Shown here in pieces: positions 11,886-20,762 of a DNA stretch of 64,000 nucleotides. The DNA lies in the NCBI GenBank assembly GCA_963383645.1, contig OY726566.1:99030302-99094301 (forward strand). The letters run 5' to 3'. Both the position numbers and the translations under genes were made by a program. The DNA comes from Muscardinus avellanarius. Its lineage: Eukaryota; Chordata; Mammalia; Rodentia; Gliridae. Below the pieces are notes generated by a model, which saw nothing but the letters and a program-made list of their open reading frames with translations, was not told where the DNA came from and made no database searches. Position 1 is the first letter of the stretch; each line of letters starts with the position of its first letter.

Positions 11886-11965
11886 TTTTTTAAATTTATT
11901 ATTGGTGTATTGTAGTCATACATCTTACTGGGGTACCAGATGGTAGAGGCATACATGTACACTTA
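11886..11965 (-). repeat. L1 3' UTR fragment
   Basis: TTTATTATTGGTGTATTGTAG and GCATACATGTACACTTAACT are the reverse complement of the L1 3' UTR text seen on the plus strand at 41615-41690 (GTACATGTATGTCTAC ... CAATAAAAAA). Confidence 0.6.
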
Positions 11966-11977
11966 ACTAATTTTAGT

Positions 11978-12170
11978 TTTTTTTTTCTTTTTTACTACGG
12001 ATTGAACCCAGGGACAATTCTACCTCTGAGCTACATCCCCAGCCCTATTTTACTTTATTATTAATTTAGAAACAGGGTCTTGCCAAGTTGGTTGGCCTCG
12101 AACCTGCAATCCTCCTGTCTCAGCCTCCCAGGTACGGGGATTACAGGTCCATGTGCTGCCATGGCTGGCA
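11978..12170 (-). repeat. B1-dID SINE
   Basis: An antisense dimer. The B1 half is shortened by loss of one TTAGTGAGGCCC-type segment (goes from GCCAAGTTGG to GGCCTCGAACC). Confidence 0.8.
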
Positions 12171-12545
12171 AAAGTACATACATATCCTCAGTGGAATGCA
12201 TTCTAAGGGAAAAACAAAAATTACACAGAAGTGTTAAGCTTTCCTCTGTAGCTTCATATTTTTCATAAGTATTGGCATTTGGAAACTATATTCTTTATAC
12301 TTTTGGCTAAAGAAAAATAAAGGTTTTCCACAAAAGAAAACGGAATTACAACGATAAAACTGAGGAAAGTAAGAAAGCTGAACGAAGAAATAGACGAGAG
12401 CACAGAGGTGCTAAAACTGAACTGGTCAACCTGAACTTGTCGTTTCTGAGTGTGTTTTCTAGTTCTGTCACTGACACCCTGGAGCCAAGCCACCTGTGCC
12501 GCAGTGCATCGTGATACCTAGCCATACCCTCATCCCGGCCGCCCA
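12171..12545. other. unique sequence
   Basis: Nothing recognised. Confidence 0.45.
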
Positions 12546-12874
12546 GAGACCGCTGGGGAGCTGCCCAAGAGGATGGGAGTCCTGTCACGACATCACCCAG
12601 AGACCGCTAGGGAGCTGCCCAAGAGGATGGGAGTCCTGTCACGACATCACCCAGGAGACCGCTGGGGAGCTGCCCAAGAGGATGGGAGTCCTGTCACGAC
12701 GTCACCCAGGAGACCACTGGGAAGCTGTTCAAGAGGATGGGAGTCCTGTCACGACGTCACCCAGGAGACCGCTGGGGAGCTGCCCAAGAGGATGGGAGTC
12801 CTGTCACGACGTCACCCAGGAGACCGCTGGGAAGCTGTTCAAGAGGATGGGAGTCCTGTCACGAGGTCACCAGA
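12546..12874. repeat. 55-bp minisatellite, six units
   Basis: Units begin GAGACC at 12546, 12600, 12655, 12710, 12765 and 12820 (first unit 54 bp, the others 55 bp; the last is diverged at its end). Each reads roughly GAGACCGCTGGGGAGCTGCC, AAGAGGATGGGAGTCCTGTC, ACGACGTCACCCAG. Units 4 and 6 share GGGAAGCTGTTC, so units 3-4 and 5-6 form a 110-bp dimer. Because 55 is not a multiple of 3, all three frames stay open, which explains overlapping open frames here; there is no reason to believe it is translated. Confidence 0.95.
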
Positions 12875-12910
12875 GCTGAAGGAGACCCACTGCCTAAAGT
12901 TGTATGATTA

Positions 12911-13110
12911 GCCGGGAGCGGTGGCGCACGCTTATAATCCCTGTGCTTGGGAGGCGGAGACAGGAGGATCGCGCAGGTTTGAAGCCAGCCTCGCTGGCTT
13001 AAGAGACCCTGTTTCCAAATAAAAATATAAAAAACAGATGTCTGGGAGTGTAGCCCGGAGGTAGAAGGGTTTCCAGGAACCCCAATACCACCACCAAAAA
13101 AAAAAAAAAG
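12911..13110 (+). repeat. B1-dID SINE, 'cttaagag' subfamily
   Basis: Intact left and right halves with a 14-base A tail. AAGTTGTATGAT precedes it and AAGTTGTATAAT follows it, a one-mismatch target-site duplication, so the insertion is fairly recent. Confidence 0.9.
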
Positions 13111-13783
13111 TTGTATAATGAAAACATACCAAATCAATAGATAGCCATAAATGTATCATGATAAAAACAATGACAGGAAAAACTCATTGGTCACCATTTA
13201 TTCAACAACTCTTTACTTTGGAAATAGTTAAAGAGAAAGTATTACCAAAGACCTTGCCTTTCCAGTTAGAACTATGCATCAGGGCATCCAGACCTCCCCA
13301 GCTGATGAGGGAATGCTCTACTTTAGAGAGGAAACAGAAAAAATGTCACAACGCCTAGTAAAAGTCTGGGTTCTGACAAGAATGATCACTTACTGTTAAA
13401 ACCATGAAGTAAACAGTGTCAAAACTACACCAAAAGTGCCCAAAAGATGCCTTCCTAGTTGAGGGAGGAAAATACAGCTGCATGTTGGAGCGGCCCAACC
13501 TGGGGTCATCACTGGCATGCCCGCCAACGGTCTCTTAAGGAGCAGAGTGGAGCACACAGAATCAGCTCTATGCATGCTGGCCCCAAACAGGGACGAATCC
13601 AAGAAACCAGGGGTGGAGAAAGACGCTTTACCCGTTGTCAGGAAGCCACCGCACACATCTACCTGTAACTGGTCTATTGCTTCACTGGATTAAGAAAATT
13701 ATAAGGAAGTTACAATGAGACTCAGGGCAAGATCCTAAATTAGATACTACCTTTAATGCACCAGCTCAAAGGACTTTGGTGCA
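13111..13783. other. unique sequence
   Basis: Nothing recognised beyond short chance open frames. Confidence 0.45.
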
Positions 13784-13978
13784 TGGTACTGGGGACAGAA
13801 CCTAGGAGCATTCTACCTCTGAGCTACATCTCCAACCCTATTTTATTCTTTTATTTTGAAACAGGGTCGCACTAAGTTGCAAATGGCCTAAGTTGCCGAG
13901 GCTGGCTATGAACCTGCCATCTTCCTGTCTCAGCCTCCCGAGTACTGGGATTACAAGCATGTGCCGCCACACCTAACT
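13784..13978 (-). repeat. B1-dID SINE
   Basis: Full antisense dimer, GGTACTGGGGACAGAACCTA through ATGTGCCGCCACACCTAACT. Confidence 0.83.
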
Positions 13979-14106
13979 CCAAAGGACATTTTATGGGCCC
14001 ATTAGGAAAATATGAACATGAACAAAGTATTAAATGAGATGAACTTCACTGAAATACAAATTTGGAGATTGCTGATGGAGAAAAGCAGGTTACATAACAG
14101 TAATAA

Positions 14107-14108
<2 letters not shown>

Positions 14109-14157
<49 letters not shown>
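14109..14157. repeat. (TG)n grown from a SINE tail
   Basis: About 24 uninterrupted TG units directly joined to the 3' end of the following SINE. Confidence 0.93.
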
Positions 14158-14161
<4 letters not shown>

Positions 14162-14332
14162 GGGGATGGAACCCAGGGGCATTCTACCTCTGAGCTACAC
14201 CCTCCATCCTGATTTTATTCTTTTATATTGAAACGAGGTCTCAATTGCTCAGGCTGGCCACGAACTCATGATCCTCCTGTCTCAAACTCCCAAGTATTAG
14301 GATTTCAAACGTGAACCACCATGCCTGGCTAA
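14158..14332 (-). repeat. B1-dID SINE
   Basis: An antisense dimer with a shortened B1 half (a TTAGTGAG segment is missing). Confidence 0.8.
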
Positions 14333-14356
14333 ATCATTTCTTCAAAAAGAAAATTG

Positions 14357-14556
14357 CTGGCAGAGCGTGGTGGCACAGGCTTGAAATCTCAGTACTTGGG
14401 ACGCGGAGACAGGAAGATCACAGGTTCGTGGCAATTCTCAGCTACTTAGCGAGGCCCTATGCAATTTAGTGAGACCCTGTTTCAAAATAAAGAATAAAAA
14501 ATAGGGCTGGGGTATAGCTCAGAGGTAGAATGCCCCTGGGTTCTACCTCCAGTAAC

Positions 14557-14558
<2 letters not shown>
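14357..14558 (+). repeat. B1-dID SINE
   Basis: Full dimer lying 25 bp from, and opposite to, the preceding copy, so the two form an inverted pair that could fold if transcribed. Confidence 0.84.

Positions 14559-14606
<48 letters not shown>
14559..14606. repeat. (CA)n tail of SINE
   Basis: CA array beginning within the 3' terminal AGTAACTAACACAC of the SINE. Confidence 0.93.
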
Positions 14607-14608
<2 letters not shown>

Positions 14609-15099
14609 AGAAAAAGAAAAATTGAGAAAATCGAAGAAAAAAAAAAGGCCTGAAAGGTGTAACAATTGTAATATGTGAGAGAGAAAAAGTGTGCGAGAAT
14701 GTCTATTGAGGGGTGTGTGTGTACTACTGGTGTGTTTTGCTTGCCTTTCTTTTCTATTTTTCTGTAAGTACCAGTAGTATTTCTGTAATAATTACATCAA
14801 AAGAGAAATACAATAAGGCTTTAAAACTCCCAGTAAGCTCAGAGCCCATCTAAGAAATGATGTATCATCATCTTAAAATATCCGGTGCCACCAATGGCAC
14901 TCAGGATTCTTAGAATGACTTAGAACATTCTCCAAGTTGGAACATTGTTGCTTAGATAATTTCCTGACAGATCAAAGATTCCCCCCCCCCCAGATGATAG
15001 CAAGCTAAGAAAGTAAAACTGTTACCAGTTGAGGTCTCAGAGGGAGGAGGTAATGGTCTGAGAGAAGTAAGAGCGAGGTTGGATTTTAAAAGAAATGTT
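14607..15099. other. unique sequence
   Basis: Contains a 10-base C run at about 14982-14991 and nothing else recognised. Confidence 0.45.
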
Positions 15100-15300
15100 A
15101 GCCAGGCATGATGGAGTGCACCTATATTCCCAGCACTTGGGAGGCTGAGACAGGAGGATCACAGTCTTGAGGTCAGCCTCAGCAACTTAGTGAGACTCTG
15201 AACAACCTATTTCAAAAATAAAAATTAAAATTAAAAAGGGCTAGGGTTGTAACTGAGATAGAATGGCCTCCCTGGTACCAGGAGAGAAATAAAATAAAAT
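15100..15300 (+). repeat. B1-dID SINE, older copy
   Basis: AGCCAGGCATGATGGAGTGC start, (AAAATT)-like linker, diverged dID half ending ACTGAGATAGAATGGCC. An A-rich AATAAAATAAAAT tail follows. Confidence 0.78.
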
Positions 15301-16252
15301 CAAAACCCTCAAGTACACTTCCTCACCTCCCCATGAGCAAACACAGCCAGAAATATTCCAAAAAGCTCTAGGATAAAAGGGAGACCAGCGAGGCTTAAGG
15401 CGGCACTCACTGAAGCCCAGGGAAAAGCTTTAACGAGATACACCCGTTGTCAGGGCACCTGTCTCAGAATCACCCTTTGACAACAGAGACACATATTCAC
15501 ACCCGTGTACAAACTCACTTATCGAGTTGAGTTTTGTTTTGAATTACTGTCAATTTTAGAAGATATGCTATCTACTCTAGACGGGTGACAAGTTTCTCTA
15601 TTGTTGCGTCTTAAAACCTGTATGAACAAAACTGTTGGACGATCATTCACCGATTTAGCAAGTTTTAGCAAGGGCCTACGATGTGTGACAGCAATGTGGA
15701 GAGCAGAGTCAACCGCTGTAAGGGCCTCTCTTCACAGAGCTTGCAGCCTAAAGGGGGAAGGAGGCAAGCGTCTGGATGGCCAGCTTGGACTGTCTACGAG
15801 ACTGGATTCTGACACACCTAAGATCAGGTGACCGTGGTGTGCTGAGGTGATTGGCTCACCTAGAGGCAGGCTGAGGGGCAGTCCTGCCCTGACCGTGGGC
15901 AGCACTGTCCTGATAGGCTGGGGACCTGGATGAAAGGAAGGAGAAAGTAGCGTGGCTCTTCTGAAGAGGAGTCTGCTCTCGCCTGGGATGTCGGACTTCA
16001 TCCCTTTTAATCTTCAAACTGGACTTCTCCAGTACTTCTCTGGGGAGTCTCCTGCCTTCCCATCCCGGACTGACCGTAGCACTGGTCACTCCTATTCTGG
16101 GACTCCAGCTCCACCAGCTGCTGCTTCCTCCAGCTTCTGCACGCAGGCAGCCACTTGAGGCTATACCACACTGGACTGGGAGCTGATGCGACAAATTCCC
16201 CTTTAGAATATGCCTATCTCATGAATTCTGTTACTCTAAAGAACCTTGACTG
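15301..16252. other. unique sequence, no supported gene
   Basis: Open frames of up to 112 codons overlap on both strands at 15.6-16.2 kb without recognisable motifs. Confidence 0.45.
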
Positions 16253-16455
16253 AGCTGGCATAGTGGCGCATGCTTGTAATCCCAGCATTCGGGAGGCTGA
16301 GACAGGGGGATCACGGTTCGTGGACAGCCTCGGCTACTTGGTGAGGTCCTTTGCAACTTAGTGAGACTCTGTTTCAAAGTAAAGAATAAAAAATAGGGCC
16401 GGGGTGTAGCTCGGAGGTAGAATGCGGCTGGATTCTATCCTCGGTACCGCATAAA
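16253..16455 (+). repeat. B1-dID SINE
   Basis: Full dimer with the variant GGTTCGTGGACAGCCTCGGC in the B1 half, shared with several other copies in the window (16.3, 34.9, 52.9, 54.6, 57.3 kb), which suggests a second subfamily. Confidence 0.84.
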
Positions 16456-16482
16456 AACAACAACAACAACAACAACAAAACA
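16456..16482. repeat. (CAA)n SINE tail
   Basis: Seven or so ACA/CAA units after the SINE terminus. Confidence 0.85.
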
Positions 16483-16954
16483 ACATAACCTTGACTAATA
16501 GAATACCTAAGTCAGTGGGCCTTCAACACTGTAGGTGTGAGGAAGGAAAAGAACAGAGTGCTCTAATGTCAGAAAAGGAAGCCTGATTTAGACTGGCGAT
16601 CAGGGAAGGTCTCGGAGGGAGCGACATTTTGGGTCTGACTGCCCAGGCACTCCCGGCAGGAAGGGGACAGGACAAGGAGGCTGGAGTCAGCCACAGAAGT
16701 GGGAGGCCAGGGAGTATCAACGACAGGAAGAGTGGCATCAGCTGAGACTGGGGAAGTAGGGAGTGCACTGTGCCCACGTTCAGGATTGGGGGACTTGCTG
16801 GAAGTGGGTAGGAAGAGCTGCTGACGTGGAAAAGTGATCAGGTCCAATTTGCACTTAGCACCACCAGGGAATCGCTGGAGAGGCTCACAAATGGGCGCGG
16901 GGAGCCATGTCGGACGCCAATCCAGGTGAGGCACTTGGAGTAACAGGGTCCAAA
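16483..16954. other. unique sequence
   Basis: Antisense open frames (16523-16777 and 16569-16934) show no recognisable domain. Confidence 0.4.
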
Positions 16955-17024
16955 CGACAGCCTGGGGCTCAGTTCAGCCCACAGTTTGCGTTTGTAAATC
17001 AAGTTGTTGGTTGTTTGTGCATTT

Positions 17025-17082
17025 TTGTTGTACTGGGGACTGAACCCAGAGGCATTCTACTGCCAAGCTACACCTCTAGCCC
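17025..17082 (-). repeat. dID half of a SINE
   Basis: TGTACTGGGGACTGAACCCA through ACACCTCTAGCCCC. No matching B1 half is seen beyond the next SINE, so it is truncated. Confidence 0.7.
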
Positions 17083-17097
17083 CTTTTTTTTTTTTTT

Positions 17098-17281
17098 TAA
17101 AGTACTAGGGATGGAAACCAGGGCCATTCTACCTCTGAGCTACACCCCCCGCCTTATTTTTTATTCTTTATTTTGAAACAGGGTCTCACTAGGTTTCTCA
17201 GGATGGATGGTCTGGAACCTGTGATCCTTGTCTCAGCCTCTGACGTACTGGGGATTACAAGCTTGCACCACCATGCCTGCT
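17098..17281 (-). repeat. B1-dID SINE
   Basis: Full antisense dimer after a T run. It appears to have landed at the edge of the preceding dID half. Confidence 0.82.
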
Positions 17282-17834
17282 GTAAATTGAGTTTTACTGG
17301 AATGCAATCCCACCCGCCCATCTATACATTGTCTGTGCTGCTTTCACTTGATAACCACAAAGCTGGGCATCTGCAGCAGAGACCAGGCGGCCTACAACTA
17401 AGATATGCCCCACCTGGACCTTTATAGAAGTTCACTAAGCCCAGACGGGGAACGGCAGTAGACAGACAAGCGGATGGGTCCATGACACACAGTCCACCTT
17501 TGTTCCTCACGGACTCTGTGCTGGTGAATCCATCTATTCACTAAATTTGTTTGCAGCCCCAAAATCAAGACTCAAGGGACTTGCAGTCATTCCTCCATGT
17601 GCGCAGAACAGCAAGGACCTTGCAATGCCCACTGTACGCGCCCAGCTGGGGCCAGCGAGGAGATAGTCAGCCCTCGTTTCACCTTTTAGACTATGAACAC
17701 ATGCCCTTTCAGGAGTATATGTACTGTCAGGTTTTTTTGTATTTATGTGGTTTTTTGGTGGTGGTTTTGCTGTTTGAGATGGCCCCAAGCATAGTGTTTT
17801 AAGTGCTAGAGTTCCTAAGTACAAGAAGGTGCGG

Positions 17835-18545
17835 TGTGTGGAGAGCAGGCTGTGGCCTGCTCATAGTTACTCCATGATGAACAGAACGGCAGTTTTCAGG
17901 CTGTGCCTAGCCCTGAGTTACTCCACTTTGTAAAGAAGCAGTTTGCCATGAGTTACTCCATTTTGAGTACAAGTGCCAAGGCTGAATGACTCTACACTTT
18001 GTACAAATGAACAACCACCATCTTCCCAGCACAACCATCAGGCACAAACTGACAAATCAATTAATTGTACTAAGAAGAATGACCACCTGTGACCTTTGAA
18101 ATCAAAGGGTTTGATACGCCTGGGCGTATCAAACCCTTGCAGTAAAGCCAGGCCCAGGAGCTCATCAGTCTTACCAGATGTACCCCTCTCATTTAGAACC
18201 CGTAAAAGGAGGAGCACCCTGAGATAGTGACCGAGGCAACACACACGACCTGTCATCAGACATTCAGGAAACACGACAGAAGGAGGCCAGGTGAACAACC
18301 TCCAGCTCGGCTCCACCTCCTGCTGGACGTGGCCACTGGAAACTGCCTGCCCAAAGGACCCTTGAACAAGCTTCCGGATCCCACCTGGCCACCTTGTGCT
18401 CACAGTGCAGCCTCTGAACCCGTGGGCCACCTCACCCCTTTTTTAGCCCTTCTGTAATGTACACAAATACACTGTGTAAAGTGATGTGTGACTTGAGTGT
18501 TAGCGATATTAGTGGTTAAAATAGAATAAAAGAACCTGTGACTGC
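17835..18545 (+). repeat. possible solo LTR of an endogenous retrovirus
   Basis: The block starts TGTGTGGAGAGCAGG. It carries three AGTTACTCCA motifs (17865, 17916, 17951), a downstream AATAAA (18525), and promoter-like G+C-rich text near 18.3 kb. No target-site duplication or terminal CA was pinned down and no retroviral coding region is present, so this is only a plausible reading. An unrelated unique sequence is the alternative. Confidence 0.35.
18105..18138. repeat. perfect 34-bp palindrome
   Basis: AAGGGTTTGATACGCC (18105-18120), the two bases TG, then GGCGTATCAAACCCTT (18123-18138), its exact reverse complement. It could form a cruciform or RNA hairpin or bind a dimeric protein. Confidence 0.97.
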
Positions 18546-19914
18546 TCAGTTAATGACAACCAAGTAACCCAGGAGCAAATTGCAACCAGTGACAGTGATG
18601 TCACTTGTGAACTTATTGTTACTCAATAAGCTCTGGCATTGTGGAAAGACACAAATGTGTTTGGTCTATGTTAATGCAGCATGTTCACAACAGTGTGCCT
18701 TTTGTAGAAATATATGTGCTAGACAGGCTCATTCGACCGTGAGTCACAGTGCTGTTGGCCATGAGCTCAATGTTCATGAGGCAACAACATATATGAAGAT
18801 AAGACTGTCTTCAAGCAGAAGCACACATGAGACGGCGTCATTATTCCAGTACACGTAATGCTGGCCCAACACACGATATCCATCAACATACAACATCATA
18901 CCTCAATGCTGATGATGCCATGTATCGATCAGATAATGAAAATATGACCAGAGGCTCAGCGGCAACTTAGCCCTACATCTCCCCTAGAAATAATGGTTCA
19001 GTATTCATGAATTTGGTGTTCTGGCAACTTCATAGAACACAACTATGGTGCATAACATGAATGGCTTCATTTGGAAGACAAAAATCAATAAAGTGTGGTA
19101 ATGGATTCAATGTGAGGTGGAACAAATCAAGGACGACGCCAGGTTTCTGATGTGAACTCCTGGGGGAAGAACTTGCTGTTTCTGGAAATAAGGAATTCTA
19201 GAAGTAGCGTGCATTTCAGGGAACTGCCTAAGATTTGTTTTCCTTTGGATGTGTTAAGGCTGTGATACCTGTAAGATATCTAAATAGAGATGTCAAGTAG
19301 ACTGTTGGCTTTCGGCTCTGGAGCTCAGAAGGAAGTCTAGGATGAAGCTCTGCAAGTCAGTGACATATGGGAGTAGGGCCGAGTGCCTGCAGTTGGCGTG
19401 CCACTGGAGGAGAGAGGATGAGAGCAGGATCCAAGCTCAGAGCAGCAAGAAACCTGGGCTACTGAAATGAAGGGGGAGGGGGGTCACTTAAACCTTTCTC
19501 TAGGTGGCTTGGTTTGTTTCATATAAAAGTACTTTGGGGAGAAAATGAATCCGGTGGTATGTATCTAAAACCCAACGAACCCCTGACCTAGTAAATCTAC
19601 TTGGGAGAACCTATCCTAAAATTCAGACACAACTTAACAGAGACACAGAATTACCCTGAAGAACAACTCATGCTGGTAAAAACCAGAAAAATCCTTAGCA
19701 TTTGATAAAACTAACGGCATTTTTTCTGTGATTCCATCTAATCTTAGCAATTTCAACCCCTCCAGAGGTTTAATAAAAACCCACTTCTATTTCCTTCAGT
19801 GGTCTCTAGCCTAGTTGCCTCTTCTCCATGAAGGACCCATTCTTCCTACTGGGTCCCCCTGTATGTTGTGCAGACCCCCTGAACTCCCCCGTCAGAAGCA
19901 GGGCAGCCTTCCTG
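18546..19914. other. unique sequence, no supported gene
   Basis: No exon or young repeat is seen. The text near 18.9-19.1 kb may be an ancient repeat that I cannot place. Confidence 0.4.
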
Positions 19915-20095
19915 TCAAGACAAGAACAGGCTCTGGCGTCAGGTGGACTCAGGTTCAAGTCTTGGCTCTACCAATTACTGGTTAGAAGATCCTGGATACG
20001 TTATTTAATATCCCTAAGCCTCAATTTCCTCTTCTGTGAACGGAGAAAATCATAGTGTTCTTAAATGTTAGTTAATAATAATATGTTATTGTGAG
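19915..20095 (+). repeat. MIR SINE
   Basis: Nearly the full MIR order: AGGCTCTGGCGTCAGGTGGA, GGTTCAAGTCTTGGCTCTAC, CTAAGCCTCAATTTCCTCTT, TGTGAACGGAGAAAATCATA, and TTATTGTGAGGATGA. Confidence 0.8.
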
Positions 20096-20331
20096 GATGA
20101 TATCTGCCCATTCTCTTCAGGGCCCTAAGGCCAAAATACATCGACAGACCTGCTGGCTCTGGGAGATCAGGAGCACTTGCTGACCTGCCTTGGAGGAGAC
20201 GGTAAGGCAGAGAAGGCAGCAGGCTGGGCCTGCACCTGCATATTCCCGTGGCTTCTGGAAGTCCGGCCACAAGAGCAGCAGAGCTACAAATGATGCTGAT
20301 GCCAGGTCTGACTCTCCCACACCAGGGAAAG

Positions 20332-20419
20332 CTTACACCAAAACAACTGACATCTGGCTTTAAAAACTTCAGATTCTTACACCAAAACAACTGACATCTG
20401 GCTTTAAAAACTTCAGATT
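20332..20419. repeat. perfect 44-bp tandem duplication
   Basis: Copies 20332-20375 and 20376-20419 are identical (CTTACACCAAAACAACTGAC ... AAAAACTTCAGATT). Confidence 0.97.
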
Positions 20420-20597
20420 TTTCATTCTGAATGCATTCCTTCAAAATAATGACTCTCGACTGGAAATGCAGTATTGGGTCTTGCCACAGGCCCCGCAAAT
20501 TAGAAACTCCAGAGGTGAGACCACCTGTTTTAACGAGCGCTCCAAATGGCTGGCGGTCAGGAGGTGGAGAGCCACTTCTCCAAAGTAGTCTAAGATG

Positions 20598-20746
20598 CCA
20601 GGCGCAGTGGCGCACGCTTGTAATCCCCGCGCTTGGGAGGCGGAGACAGCCAGCCTCCCTGGCTTAAGAGACCCTGATTCCAAAAATAAAAATGTCTGGG
20701 AGTGTAGCCCGGAGGTAGAAGGGCTTCCAGGAACCCCAGTGCCACC
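20598..20746 (+). repeat. B1-dID SINE, 'cttaagag' subfamily, internally shortened
   Basis: It is bounded by a perfect 16-bp target-site duplication AAAGTAGTCTAAGATG at 20582-20597 and 20747-20762. The B1 half lacks the GGAGGATCGCGCAGGTTCGA segment and there is almost no A tail. Confidence 0.92.
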
Positions 20747-20762
20747 AAAGTAGTCTAAGATG

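Larger units (their letters stand above)
16955..17430. mobile_element. old DNA-transposon-like fragment, split by SINEs
   Basis: The left part (TTCAGCCCACAGTTTGCGTT, TGTAAATCAAG) and the right part (TGTAAATTGAGTTTTACTGG, CATTGTCTGTGCTGCTTTCA, GCAGCAGAGACCAGGCGGCC) follow in order a widespread mammalian hAT-type repeat as I recall it. SINE sequence at 17020-17281 separates them, and TGTAAAT(C/T)(A/G)AGTT occurs on both sides as a duplication. The class assignment is from memory. Confidence 0.45.

Noticed and set aside
12546..12874. CRISPR-like repeat array
   Set aside because: Units are contiguous without unique spacers, and the genome is mammalian.
12496..12911. 127- and 112-codon frames with repeated Arg/Gly/Ser-rich peptide
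   Set aside because: They are translations of the 55-bp minisatellite in different frames; the unit length is not a multiple of three.
20061..20615. 184-codon minus-strand frame with an internal repeat
   Set aside because: The repeat is the 44-bp tandem duplication; the rest spans a MIR end and unique DNA with no motif.
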